From DASZTV01 sp035550655 (GTDB taxonomy: Bacteria; Actinomycetota; Actinomycetes; JAFAQI01): a stretch of DNA of 64,000 nt. Position numbers and translations under genes: made by a program. The notes beneath the pieces are model-generated. The model was not told the DNA's origin and searched no databases. It saw only the letters and a program-made list of their open reading frames with translations. The stretch is taken from NCBI GenBank assembly GCA_035550655.1, contig DASZOU010000004.1:124001-188000 (forward strand), read 5' to 3'. The first letter of the stretch is position 1. Every line of letters starts with the position of its first letter. Positions 27,038-35,985 of the stretch are shown here, one piece after another.

Positions 27038-27826
27038 GTGGCACATCTCGAGGTTGAGCAGCAGGGTCATGTCCTCGTCCTGACGATGAACCGGCCGGAG
27101 GCGCGCAACGCGCTCTCCCCCGACATGCTCGTCGGCCTGGCGGACGCGTGGGACCGCATCGACAGCGACCCGGACATCCGCGTCGCCGTGCTCACCGGGG
27201 CCGGTGGCACCTTCTGCTCCGGAGCGGACCTCAAGGCAATGAATGAGTCCGGCACGACCTCCGAGGCCGCGCAGCGGATGAAGGAGGACGCCGGCATCCA
27301 CTGGAAGGCGCTGCTGCGCAGCCACCGGCTGACCAAGCCGCTGATCGCGGCGGTCGAGGGCTTCGCCCTTGCCGGCGGGACGGAGATCCTGCAGGCCACG
27401 GACATCCGGGTCGCGGGCGAGAGCGCTGTCTTCGGCATCACCGAGGTCACCCGCGGCCTGTTCCCGCTCGGCGGCTCCACCGTCCGGCTGCGCCGGCAGA
27501 TCGGCTTCACGAAGGCGATGGAGATGCTGCTCATCGGCGAGCGGGTCTCTGCCGCCGAGGCCGAGCGGATCGGCCTGATCGGGCGGGTCGTGCCGGACGG
27601 TGAGGCGCTGAAGCACGCGCTGGAGATCGCCGACAAGATCGCCGCCAACGCGCCGCTGTCGGTGCAGGCCGTCAAACGAGCGGTGCAGGAAAGCGAAGGC
27701 CTGCCCGAGGCTGAGGGGCTGGCCAAGGAGCTCGAGATCGGCGTCGCGATCTTCGGAACCAACGACGCGAAGGAAGGCACGCTCGCCTTCAAGGAGAAGC
27801 GCACGCCCAACTTCACGGGCACCTGA
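27038..27826 (+). CDS. echA19: EchA19-type enoyl-CoA hydratase
   Basis: 262 residues from GTG with AGGAG upstream. Crotonase motifs: MNRPEARNALS, GAGGTFCSGADLKAM (first oxyanion loop), RLTKPLIAAVEGFALAGGTE (second oxyanion loop), and EKRTPNF at the end. It resembles EchA19, the hydratase for the longest sterol side-chain enoyl-CoA formed by FadE26/27. It is 13 nt after fadA5. Confidence 0.85.
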   Translation: MAHLEVEQQGHVLVLTMNRPEARNALSPDMLVGLADAWDRIDSDPDIRVAVLTGAGGTFCSGADLKAMNESGTTSEAAQRMKEDAGIHWKALLRSHRLTKPLIAAVEGFALAGGTEILQATDIRVAGESAVFGITEVTRGLFPLGGSTVRLRRQIGFTKAMEMLLIGERVSAAEAERIGLIGRVVPDGEALKHALEIADKIAANAPLSVQAVKRAVQESEGLPEAEGLAKELEIGVAIFGTNDAKEGTLAFKEKRTPNFTGT

Positions 27827-27828
27827 CC

Positions 27829-28515
27829 GTGGCGGTGGAGGGGTTCTTGCCGAAGGGCTACAAGGCGCCGCGGCAGGACACCGTCGAGGCCCGGCTCGCC
27901 GACGCGGTACGGCGGCTGATGGACGCCTCGGTGGTCACCGACGCCGACGACGCCGAGATGCTCGACGTGGCGGCGCGACTCGACGCCATCTCCGAACAGC
28001 TCGAAGGTCCGGACCGGGTGCGCCTCGCGCACGGGACCCGCTGGCCGAGCCGGGAGAAGATGGTGCAGGGCGACCGGGATCACAACCCGGTGGCGGGACC
28101 CGCGAACCCGATGGCGCCACCCATGCTCGTGACGGTCGGTGACGACGACGAGGTGAGTGCCGAGCTCACGATGCGGCCGATCCACGAAGGGCCGCCCGGC
28201 GGCGTGCACGGCGGCTGGGTCGCCTCCCTGCTGGACCAGCTGCTCGGCATCGCCAACATCGCTTCCGGCAACCCGGCGATGACCGGGGAGCTGACGATTC
28301 GCTATCGCCGACCGACGCCGATCGGCGTACCGCTCACGCTGCGGGCCCGGACCACCGCCGTCGACGGCCGGCGGGTGGAAACCACAGGAGAGATCCTCGC
28401 CGACGGCGAGGTCACCGCATCAGCGGTCGGCTTGTTCATCCGTCCGAACCGCGAACGCCTCGACAAGCACGAGGCGCTCATCAAGGAACGGATCGCCGCC
28501 AAGCAGAACGCCTAG
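27829..28515 (+). CDS. PaaI-family hot-dog thioesterase
   Basis: 228 residues, GTG start 2 nt after the echA19 stop. The hot-dog segment is HEGPPGGVHGGWVASLLDQ with TGELTIRYRRPTPIGVPL, the classic 4HBT/PaaI pattern; about 90 N-terminal residues form a helical extension. It may hydrolyse stalled acyl- or steroid-CoA and recycle CoA. It is the last gene of the fadA5 operon and convergent with the small membrane protein. Confidence 0.82.
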   Translation: MAVEGFLPKGYKAPRQDTVEARLADAVRRLMDASVVTDADDAEMLDVAARLDAISEQLEGPDRVRLAHGTRWPSREKMVQGDRDHNPVAGPANPMAPPMLVTVGDDDEVSAELTMRPIHEGPPGGVHGGWVASLLDQLLGIANIASGNPAMTGELTIRYRRPTPIGVPLTLRARTTAVDGRRVETTGEILADGEVTASAVGLFIRPNRERLDKHEALIKERIAAKQNA

Positions 28516-28524
28516 TCCGGCCTG

Positions 28525-28731
28525 CTACCGCGAGTCGACGACGACCCGCTTGAGGATCTGACTGACCGTCGCCTCGAGATCGTCCGGCGAGTCCGCCGAG
28601 TGCCATGCCACGGCGACGTCGTCGGCCACCAGCTGCTGGGTGAGCACCTCCTCCAGCCAGCCCATCAGCAGCACCAGCCCGATCAAAGCCGGGGCGAACA
28701 GCAGCAGGAGCAGGGCCCACTCCGAGCTCAT
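28525..28731 (-). CDS. small membrane protein
   Basis: 68 residues from the ATG at 28731; an earlier in-frame ATG at 28788 would add a basic, non-hydrophobic leader. One strong membrane helix (about residues 5-24, WALLLLLFAPALIGLVLLMG) precedes a soluble acidic tail. No recognised domain or clear partner. Confidence 0.5.
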   Translation of the reverse strand: MSSEWALLLLLFAPALIGLVLLMGWLEEVLTQQLVADDVAVAWHSADSPDDLEATVSQILKRVVVDSR

Positions 28732-28788
28732 GGCTGCCACCGCCGCGATCGGATCACGAGCCAGATGTACCCACCTGCCGGCAATCAA

Positions 28789-29547
28789 TCATCGCGCCCG
28801 CCGCGTGCCGCGCCAGCACCAGGTGCGCATCGGGAAGTCGACCTCCTCCGCGTCGCCGTACTGGCCGGCGATCAGCGCCCGTGACCTGGCGAGGATCTCG
28901 GCCCGCTTCGGCGGGCTCGCGGTGATCACCCGGCTGTACGTCGCGACCATGTCCACGACGTCGACCTGCCTCATCCGCCGCGTAAAGGGGAAGGAGCGGC
29001 GTTCGACCGACTCGAACCACCCGGCGCCGTCATCGGTGATCTCGCGACGCGCCCGGTGGTGATCCTCGATCGCGTCGCTCGGGCGCTCCTCCCCCGGCGC
29101 GAGGTCGAGCTCGCGGACCCACTCCAGCTCGCGGTCGCGCGAGGACCAGAGGACACCCAGCCGGCCGCCGTCGCGCAGGACGCGCGCTATCTCCGGCAGC
29201 GCTCGCGACTCGTCGAGCCAGTGCCACGCCGAGGCGACGAACACGGCATCCGCACTCGCATCACCGACGGGGATCTGCTCGCCGGTCCCGTCGCGCACGT
29301 CGATCCCCGGCGATCGCGCGGCCAGGACGGCGCGCATCTGCGGATCCGGCTCAACCGCGATCACGGTGTCGACGTACTGCGCCAGCGCGCGGGTGAACAA
29401 TCCGGTGCCGGCCGCGACATCGACGGCGACCGCGCAGTCAGCCGGCACCAACCAGTCGAGCGCCTCCGGGGGCGGCGTCGGGCGCAACCGGTCGTAGTCC
29501 TCGGCGATGGCACCGAACGACCGCGCCCGCTCCGCCTTGCTCGTCAC
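28789..29547 (-). CDS. class I SAM-dependent methyltransferase
   Basis: 252 residues. The SAM loop is AVDVAAGTGLFTRALAQ, the acidic residue follows in VIAVEPDPQMRAVL, and VFVASAWHWLDESRALPEIA is the typical motif II region. The start chosen is the second of two adjacent GTG codons because TACGGT lies exactly 6 nt before it (leaderless). The substrate is unknown. It is divergent from the pentapeptide protein. Confidence 0.75.
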   Translation of the reverse strand: MTSKAERARSFGAIAEDYDRLRPTPPPEALDWLVPADCAVAVDVAAGTGLFTRALAQYVDTVIAVEPDPQMRAVLAARSPGIDVRDGTGEQIPVGDASADAVFVASAWHWLDESRALPEIARVLRDGGRLGVLWSSRDRELEWVRELDLAPGEERPSDAIEDHHRARREITDDGAGWFESVERRSFPFTRRMRQVDVVDMVATYSRVITASPPKRAEILARSRALIAGQYGDAEEVDFPMRTWCWRGTRRAR

Positions 29548-29584
29548 CACCCCACCGTATTCGCGACGACGTAGAGTCCCGCAG

Positions 29585-30181
29585 GTGGCCGGATGCCGGA
29601 AGCCGCACGGCGCGACGCCGCCCCAGATCTCGGCCGAGAGTCCCTCCACGGACGCCTTGGTGCTCGATGACGGCGACGCCGCCAACCAGTGGGTGTCCGG
29701 GGTGCGCATCCTCGAGCTCGACCTCGATCGCCCGCAGCTCGTCGACCTCCGCTTCGACGGCTGCGACCTGTCCGGCATCGTCGCCACCGGCTTCGGGATG
29801 CGGCGGGTCGCGATGCGGGGAACCCGGCTTCGCTCAGTCTCCCTCGTGAAAGGCCAGTACGACGACGGGCTGCTCGAGGAGTGCGTCACGGACGAGTTCT
29901 CGATGCGCTTCAGCCGGCTCCGCAACGTCACGTTTCGCGACTGCGACCTGACCGGCGCGGACTTCTACCAAGCGACGTTCGAGCACGTGAGCTTCGAAGG
30001 CTGCCGGCTGCGGACAGCCCGGTTCCACGCCGCGACGATCAAGTGCCTTCGCATCAGCAACTGCGACATGAGCGGGCTCGCCGGTGCGCTGGACCTCAAG
30101 GGCGCCGTAGTCGACGTGGCCGACCTTGCCAGCCTCGCGCCATCGTTGGCGGGTGAGGTCGGCATCGAGCTGGCGGAGTGA
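29585..30181 (+). CDS. pentapeptide-repeat protein
   Basis: 198 residues from GTG at 29585, 7 nt after a TAGAGT box. Irregular A(D/N)LxX-type repeats occur through the middle (FDGCDLSGI, RDCDLTGADFYQATFEHVSFEGC, SNCDMSG), predicting a right-handed beta helix of several coils. Such proteins can mimic DNA or act as scaffolds; no specific role is visible. It ends one base before the stop of the convergent XRE gene. Confidence 0.7.
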   Translation: MAGCRKPHGATPPQISAESPSTDALVLDDGDAANQWVSGVRILELDLDRPQLVDLRFDGCDLSGIVATGFGMRRVAMRGTRLRSVSLVKGQYDDGLLEECVTDEFSMRFSRLRNVTFRDCDLTGADFYQATFEHVSFEGCRLRTARFHAATIKCLRISNCDMSGLAGALDLKGAVVDVADLASLAPSLAGEVGIELAE

Positions 30182-30418
30182 TCACGCCGGGGGCGCAAGA
30201 CCCTCGACGAGCTTGCCAGGATCGATCTCCAGCGCCTGGGCGAGCTTGAGCAGATTGTGGAGGGACAGGTTTCGGCGGCCTCGCTCCACCTGACCGACAA
30301 AAGTCCAATGGAGGCCTGACCGATCCGCGAGGCCCTCCTGGCTCAGCCCAAGCGCGTTGCGGCGGCCACGGACCCTCGCGCCGAACTCGGCGAGTGCTTC
30401 GGACACAGGATCGGGCAT
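30182..30418 (-). CDS. XRE-family regulator, copy 1
   Basis: 78 residues, a single Cro/C1-type helix-turn-helix: RGRRNALGLSQEGLADRSGL, then HWTFVGQVERGRRNLSLHNL. It resembles the neighbouring copy throughout (about half identical), indicating a tandem duplication. Both copies have the same upstream elements at the same spacing, so each may bind its own and the other's promoter. No toxin partner is next to it. Confidence 0.82.
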   Translation of the reverse strand: MPDPVSEALAEFGARVRGRRNALGLSQEGLADRSGLHWTFVGQVERGRRNLSLHNLLKLAQALEIDPGKLVEGLAPPA

Positions 30419-30431
30419 GGCGCGACAACGA

Positions 30432-30482
30432 AATACGTCCCGAGTGTCGACAGCCAGAGCAGATTCGCCTGATGACTATTCG
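30432..30482 (-). promoter_or_regulatory. duplicated upstream element of XRE copy 1
   Basis: On the minus strand ACGAATAGTC (30473-30482) is followed 31 nt later by CGGGACGTAT (30432-30441), with CTCTGG between them in the same register as in the second copy. The elements lie 13-64 nt before the start codon. Confidence 0.6.
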
Positions 30483-30527
30483 TACTATCGTCTCCGGCCC
30501 TGCCCCGCTGGGATGCGACCGGCCGGG

Positions 30528-30767
30528 TCAGTCCGGGAGCGCGAGTCCGTCCAGCAGCCGCCCAGGCTCGATCTGTAGCGCCCGAGCGAGCTTCAGCAGG
30601 CTCTGGATGCCGAAGTCGTGCTGTCCGCGCTCCACCTGACCGATGTAGGTCCAATGCAGATCCGCTCGGGCCGCCAACGCCTCCTGGCTCAGCTGCAGCT
30701 CACGGCGCCGCTCACGAAGTCGCTCACCGAGGATGCCGAGGGTCTCGGACTTCGGAGCCGCGGCCAT
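30528..30767 (-). CDS. XRE-family regulator, copy 2
   Basis: 79 residues with one helix-turn-helix (RERRRELQLSQEALAARADL, HWTYIGQVERGQHDFGIQSL). It is the paralogue of the gene at 30182 and diverges from the large FN3 protein gene, whose promoter overlaps its own. A role in controlling that secreted protein is plausible but not shown. Confidence 0.82.
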   Translation of the reverse strand: MAAAPKSETLGILGERLRERRRELQLSQEALAARADLHWTYIGQVERGQHDFGIQSLLKLARALQIEPGRLLDGLALPD

Positions 30768-30781
30768 GGTCAGGCAATGAC

Positions 30782-30832
30782 ATACGTCCCGACCAGATAT
30801 GCCCAGAGAGCATCCATCTGGAGACTATTCGT
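30782..30832 (-). promoter_or_regulatory. duplicated upstream element of XRE copy 2
   Basis: ACGAATAGTC (30823-30832, minus strand) and CGGGACGTAT (30782-30791) are again exactly 31 nt apart. The element lies inside the 107-nt divergent interval in front of the FN3 protein gene. Confidence 0.6.
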
Positions 30833-30874
30833 CCTGTTAGGCTCCCTCCGCCACGGAAACCTGGGAGGGCGGCG

Positions 30875-33800
30875 TTGACGGGATACCACGCACGCAGCAG
30901 CTGGACACGAATCACGAGGATCGGCACCATCGCCGCGCTGATCGGCGGCGCGTTCACCACTTCTGCGTCTCTAGCCCCCAGCGCAAACGCCACTCCTCCG
31001 ACGCCCGTCCGCGTAGACCTCGTCTCCAGTACGGCGATCGGCCCCACCTCGCAGGCCGACTACCAGACGAGGGCAGAGCCCGGGGATGCCATTCAAAACG
31101 TCTACTACGTGACCGGAGCCTGCACACCGCAATCGGGACACGCAAACTGCGACCCCCCGAACGGGAACGGCCAGGGCGTGGCCGGTGACGACGGCGCTCC
31201 GGTCACGAACGCAAGCCTCAGCATCACAGTGGACCACGGATTCTTCACGCCGAACTGCACAGCTGGCGGCGTGTCCAACTATGCACAGTGCACCTTCAGC
31301 TCGCCGCCCGTGGCGGGCGGCGGAATAGTCGGGAACCTTGCAAACTCGGGCACGACCCAGACGGTGACCACCGACGGCTCCGGAGAGTTCGTCGTCACGC
31401 TTGGGATCGGCCGTGACGCGGCCTTCGACCAACTAGGTCTGGTCAACGCACATGTGACCGTGGGAGGCCTCGCGACGGATTCGCCGGGGGACCGATCGGT
31501 CGGAACCGCGTGTCCGGAGTCTTCCACAGTCGACCCGGTCATCGGCGCGGCCACACCAGGCGGAACCGGCGGATGTCCTGTCGACGTCCAATGGACAACG
31601 ATGGAACAACCGCTCAACGGCGGTACGGCCCACCTGATCGGCATCCCGCCGATCTCGAACTCCTCCAGCCACGCCGTACCTACGGAGAACAACGCCCTTG
31701 TAGCCGACAGCGGCATCAACAACATCCCCGACGTCGAGCGCGTGGACTTTATGGTGTACCTCACGGATCAGTTCGGCAACCTCGCCAGTTGGGTCCCTGG
31801 CGGCGAGCTGCCGACCCTGACGATTAGTGGTCCCGGCTCGTTGTACCGCTGCACCGGCAGCAGCTCAACCAGTGCCTGCACGGGAGGCACCGTGCTCTCG
31901 TCCGGCTCCGCCGTCGCCGGAAGCTACCTCGACCCGGATTGGCAGGTCCGGTACCAGGCAGACACCAACAATGGCAGCATCAACTTGCGATACCCGTGCG
32001 GCGCGACGGAAAGCGGCTGCGTCGCGGCGAACACTGCAACGCCGGGCATCAACGACGGTACCCAGACCGATACTCTCCAATGGTCGCCGCCGACCACCAC
32101 TTTTGCTGCCTACGTCCCTGGGCCCCCGAACATTGCGACGTACTCCGCCGGTACTGCGTCTGCCGTCACCGATTCATATTCATTGAGCTTCTATGACCAG
32201 CTCGCCACCATGTCCCTTGCGGCTCCGGACGCGATTGTCGGCGTTACCGAGACTGTCACCGCCGTCGTCGCGAACTGGGACGGCACACCGGTCGCCAACA
32301 AGACCGTCCGGTTCTTCGTCCAAGGCGCCGACACCACCACGGGTTCAGCCACAACCAACAGCAACGGCGTAGCAAGGTTCACGTTCCTACCGGCACACCC
32401 CGGCTCGGACAACATCCAGGCTTTCACCGATTTCGACGGAGATCAGGTGCGCGAGCTCGCCGAGCCCGACGTGTCGACCGACATCACGGTCACTTCGGCC
32501 ACAGTGCCTAGCGCGCCCACCAGCGTGTCCGCAGTCACTGGCAATGGTCAAGCCGCTGTGTCGTGGGCCGCCCCGAGTAGCGACGGCGGGTCGCCGATCA
32601 CTGGCTACGACGTTCAGTACTCGACCAACAACGGGACAACGTGGACATCGGCTTCCGCCACCTTCCACACGAGTACGGCGACCAGCCAGACCGTGACGGG
32701 GCTGACGAACGGGACGGCGTACCTGTTCCGGGTGGCAGCCATCAACAGCGTCGGCACCGGCCCTTACTCCGCCGCATCAGCCGCCGTCACTCCCGCGGCC
32801 GTCCCAGAAGCGCCGACCGCTGTCACCGCCACCGCGGGCAACCTTCAGGCGACGGTGACCTGGATGGCGCCGTCGGCGACCGGCGGCTTACCGATCACTG
32901 GGTACGACGTGCAGTACTCCTCGAACAACGGCACGAGCTGGACGTCGGCATCGAGCGCGTTCCACACCTCGGCCGCGACGACAGAGACCGTGACCGGACT
33001 GACGAACGGGACGGCGTACGTGTTCCGGGTAGCGGCCATCAGCAGCGCTGGCACGGGCGCGTACTCCGCGGCGTCAGCCGCCGTCACGCCGGCGAGCGTG
33101 CCAGGAGCGCCGACGGCCGTCACCGCCACCGCGGGCGACGCGAGTGCGGTTGTCTCGTGGACTGCGCCTGCCGACACCGGCGGCGAGCGCCTCACGGCGT
33201 ACACGGTGCAGGACTCCAGTGATGGCGGGACCACGTGGAACGGCGCCGCAACCGGCCCGACGAGTGCTGCGCCAACGGCGCCGGCGACCACGCTCACCGT
33301 CACTGGCCTGGCCAACGGGACCGCGTACGAGTTCAGGGTGGCGGCCACGAACTCCGCCGGAACCGGTGCGTTCTCTACCCCCTCGGCCCCGGTCACACCG
33401 GCCGCCGATTCGTCGCACCTTACGATCGGAGCGTCTCGGACAATCGACAGTCGTCAAGTCGTGACAATCTCCACGAGGCTCACTGACAGCACGACGCACC
33501 TCGCGATACCGAATGCGGTGCTGGCCCTCGAGGTGCGTCATGCCGGATCTACCTGGCACGTTGCGCATCACGCCACAACCGACAGCTCGGGAGAGGCGGA
33601 CATCGTTCTGGCGCCGATCTCCGACACCGACTACAAGTGGATGTTCGCAGGTGACGGCGAACACGCGTCCGGAACAAGCGAGACCGAAACCGTCACCGCC
33701 CGCCAGGTTGTCTCGTCAGACCTCACTGCTCATCGCATTGCTTCGGGTCAAACGGTAGAGGTGTACGGAACGGTCACGCCTGACGCGAGTGACCGCAACG

Positions 33801-34012
33801 TGGCCCTGCAACGACATGCGCACGGGAACTGGGTCACGATCGCGCGCGCCATCCTCACCCACCAGAAGCTGCCCGACGGGCGCACCGCCCTCGGATACAT
33901 CCTCCCCTTCACCGGGCACGGCGCCGGCACCGTGAAGCTGCGGGTCCACATCGGCCCCACCCGCCGCAACGCCGCCGGAACCTCCCGCACACTTCGGGTA
34001 CGAGTGAAGTAG
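30875..34012 (+). CDS. large secreted protein with three FN3 modules
   Basis: 1045 residues from TTG with GGGAGG upstream. A signal peptide ends near residue 40 (PSANA). Residues 41-440 are unrecognised and Gly/Thr/Asn-rich with several Cys. A Big-1-like domain lies at about 446-540. Three fibronectin type III modules start at residues 544, 643 and 742, each exactly 99 codons apart. The C-terminal 200 residues look like further beta-sandwich domains. No sortase motif or transmembrane tail is present, so it should be released. Codon use is clearly less GC-rich than in neighbours. Adhesion or matrix binding is possible. Confidence 0.75.
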   Translation: MTGYHARSSWTRITRIGTIAALIGGAFTTSASLAPSANATPPTPVRVDLVSSTAIGPTSQADYQTRAEPGDAIQNVYYVTGACTPQSGHANCDPPNGNGQGVAGDDGAPVTNASLSITVDHGFFTPNCTAGGVSNYAQCTFSSPPVAGGGIVGNLANSGTTQTVTTDGSGEFVVTLGIGRDAAFDQLGLVNAHVTVGGLATDSPGDRSVGTACPESSTVDPVIGAATPGGTGGCPVDVQWTTMEQPLNGGTAHLIGIPPISNSSSHAVPTENNALVADSGINNIPDVERVDFMVYLTDQFGNLASWVPGGELPTLTISGPGSLYRCTGSSSTSACTGGTVLSSGSAVAGSYLDPDWQVRYQADTNNGSINLRYPCGATESGCVAANTATPGINDGTQTDTLQWSPPTTTFAAYVPGPPNIATYSAGTASAVTDSYSLSFYDQLATMSLAAPDAIVGVTETVTAVVANWDGTPVANKTVRFFVQGADTTTGSATTNSNGVARFTFLPAHPGSDNIQAFTDFDGDQVRELAEPDVSTDITVTSATVPSAPTSVSAVTGNGQAAVSWAAPSSDGGSPITGYDVQYSTNNGTTWTSASATFHTSTATSQTVTGLTNGTAYLFRVAAINSVGTGPYSAASAAVTPAAVPEAPTAVTATAGNLQATVTWMAPSATGGLPITGYDVQYSSNNGTSWTSASSAFHTSAATTETVTGLTNGTAYVFRVAAISSAGTGAYSAASAAVTPASVPGAPTAVTATAGDASAVVSWTAPADTGGERLTAYTVQDSSDGGTTWNGAATGPTSAAPTAPATTLTVTGLANGTAYEFRVAATNSAGTGAFSTPSAPVTPAADSSHLTIGASRTIDSRQVVTISTRLTDSTTHLAIPNAVLALEVRHAGSTWHVAHHATTDSSGEADIVLAPISDTDYKWMFAGDGEHASGTSETETVTARQVVSSDLTAHRIASGQTVEVYGTVTPDASDRNVALQRHAHGNWVTIARAILTHQKLPDGRTALGYILPFTGHGAGTVKLRVHIGPTRRNAAGTSRTLRVRVK

Positions 34013-34094
34013 CGCGCGGGCCGACCGGCTTCGTAGATCGCGATCGAATATGGCAGGCTCTATGCGCTCACCGGAGGCGAAGGGCTTGTAGGCG

Positions 34095-35075
34095 ATGCCG
34101 ATCTCGATCATGCGGTTCAACTTCGTGCTGCCCGGATGCGATCCCGAGACGCTGTCCGAGATGTACTCGGCCGCGATCGAGATGGCCGCGGTCGCGGACC
34201 GCAACGGCTTCATGGCCGTCTCGCTGGAGGAGCATCACGGCGTCGAGGACGGCTGGAGTCCCGCTCCGCTCACGACGGCGGGCCTGATCCTCGGCCACAC
34301 CAAGTACATCCGCGTCATGATCCAGGCCCTGCTCGTCCCGCTCAACGATCCGTTGCGGGTCGCCGAGCAGGTCGCGGTCCTCGATCTCGCCAGCGGCGGC
34401 CGGATCAATGTGGTCGCGGGGCTCGGCTACCGCCCGGCGGAGTACGAAGCCGCGGGGGTGGACTGGAAGACGCGCGGCGCGATCATGGACGAGTCGCTGG
34501 ATGCGATCGTCGCCGCCTGGTCAGGTGAGGAGTTCAGCTACCGCGGCCGGACGGTGCGCGTGACCCCGACCCCGAAGAGCCCGGCCAGCGCGATTCTGTT
34601 CGTCGGCGGCAGCGGCCGCCCCGCGGCGCGTCGTGCGGCACGGCTCGGCCTGCCGCTGCTGCCGGCCGCGCACCTTCCCGAGCTGCAGGCGTACTACCAG
34701 GAGCAGTGCGTCGAGCACGGCACCGCCGGGTTCGTCATCATGCCGCCGGCCGAGACCCGGCTGACCCTGCTCGCCAACGATCCCGACAAGGCGTGGGCCG
34801 ACCTCGGCGAGCACCTGCTCCACGAGGCGAAGCAGTACCAGAGCTGGCAGACGCCCGACATTCACTCCGCCGTCTCGTCGAAGGCGACGACGGTCGAGGA
34901 GCTTCGCGCCGAAGGCATCTACCGGATCATGAGCCCCGAAGAAGCGATCAAGTGGTGCAACGACGAGGGCGAGTTCGCGACGATGGTGCTCCATCCGCTC
35001 TGCGGCGGAGTCCCCGTCGACCGGGGCTGGGAGACGCTGCGCCTCTACATCGACAAGGTGCTGCCCGCGTTGTGA
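34095..35075 (+). CDS. LLM-class flavin-dependent oxidoreductase
   Basis: 326 residues. Luciferase-like barrel: MRFNFVLPGCDPETLSEMYS, AVSLEEHHGVEDGWSPAPL, YIRVMIQALLVPLNDPLRVA, GRINVVAGLGYRPAEYEAAG. The EEHH motif in the second strand is typical of this subgroup. FMN or F420 use cannot be told. It heads a short rightward run with the aldo/keto reductase and fadD17. Confidence 0.8.
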   Translation: MPISIMRFNFVLPGCDPETLSEMYSAAIEMAAVADRNGFMAVSLEEHHGVEDGWSPAPLTTAGLILGHTKYIRVMIQALLVPLNDPLRVAEQVAVLDLASGGRINVVAGLGYRPAEYEAAGVDWKTRGAIMDESLDAIVAAWSGEEFSYRGRTVRVTPTPKSPASAILFVGGSGRPAARRAARLGLPLLPAAHLPELQAYYQEQCVEHGTAGFVIMPPAETRLTLLANDPDKAWADLGEHLLHEAKQYQSWQTPDIHSAVSSKATTVEELRAEGIYRIMSPEEAIKWCNDEGEFATMVLHPLCGGVPVDRGWETLRLYIDKVLPAL

Positions 35076-35086
35076 CCAAGGGCACA

Positions 35087-35107
35087 CGGCTCTTCTCGTG
35101 AGCCGTA
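35087..35107. terminator. 7-bp hairpin between LLM and AKR genes
   Basis: ACGGCTC (35087-35093) and GAGCCGT (35101-35107) pair perfectly around a 7-nt loop, 11 nt after the LLM stop. There is no U-tract, so it is a weak or processing-type terminator at best. Confidence 0.4.
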
Positions 35108-35125
35108 GCGGGTAGAACGGAGCCT

Positions 35126-35962
35126 ATGAGCGACGTACCCCGCATCCAGCTGAACAACGGACGCCCCATCCCCCAGTTCGGCTTCGGCGTGTTCCTGGTG
35201 CCGCCGGAGGACACCGTCGAGGCGGTGTCCGAGGCGCTGCGTGTCGGCTACCGCCACATCGACACCGCCCAGATGTACGGCAACGAGAAGGAGGTCGGAC
35301 AGGCGATCGCCGAGTCCGACCTGCATCGCGACGACATCTACATCACGAGCAAGCTCAACAACGGCTACCACCTGCCCGATGACGCCCGACGGGCCTTCGA
35401 CGAGACGCTCGCCGCTCTCGGCGTCGACGCGATCGACCTGTTCCTGATCCACTGGCCGCTGCCGACCCGCTACGGCGGCGACTTCGTCTCGACATGGAAC
35501 ACGCTCGAGGAGTTCTACCGCGATGGCCGGGCGCGGTCCATCGGCGTCTCCAACTTCCACGCCCACCACCTGAACCGGCTGTTCGCCGAGACCGACGTGG
35601 TGCCGGCGGTCAACCAGATCGAGGTCCACCCGTACCTCGTCCAGGACGAGCTGCGCACCTTCTGCGCCGATCACCAGATCGCCGTCGAGGCATGGTCGCC
35701 GCTCGGCCGGGGCGCGGTGCTCGAAGACCCGACGATCACGTCCATCGCGACGCGCGTCGGGAAGACGCCCGCCCAGGTCGTGCTGCGCTGGCACATCGAC
35801 CGCGGCGACATCGTGTTCCCGAAGTCGGTCCACCCGGAGCGAATCGCGGAGAACTTCCACATCTTCGACTTCACCCTCGACGGCGCGGACATCGCGGCCA
35901 TCTCGGCGCTCGACCGGGGAGAGCGGGTCGGGCCCGACCCCGAGACCTTCGACCGCGTGTAG
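35126..35962 (+). CDS. aldo/keto reductase
   Basis: 278 residues. The catalytic tetrad is complete: Asp46 and Tyr51 in HIDTAQMYGNE, Lys76 in TSKLNN, His109 in LIHWPLP. The C-terminal NADPH-binding segment reads FPKSVHPERIAENFHIFDF. A CGGAG precedes the ATG. Members reduce aldehydes and ketones, including steroid ketones; here the substrate is unknown. It is 23 nt before fadD17. Confidence 0.87.
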   Translation: MSDVPRIQLNNGRPIPQFGFGVFLVPPEDTVEAVSEALRVGYRHIDTAQMYGNEKEVGQAIAESDLHRDDIYITSKLNNGYHLPDDARRAFDETLAALGVDAIDLFLIHWPLPTRYGGDFVSTWNTLEEFYRDGRARSIGVSNFHAHHLNRLFAETDVVPAVNQIEVHPYLVQDELRTFCADHQIAVEAWSPLGRGAVLEDPTITSIATRVGKTPAQVVLRWHIDRGDIVFPKSVHPERIAENFHIFDFTLDGADIAAISALDRGERVGPDPETFDRV

Positions 35963-35985
35963 CGCTGGGGTTGTAGAAAAAGCAG

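Noticed and set aside
32504..33394. Tandem DNA repeat / CRISPR-like array
   Set aside because: The periodicity is 297 nt, in frame, and explained by FN3 protein modules.
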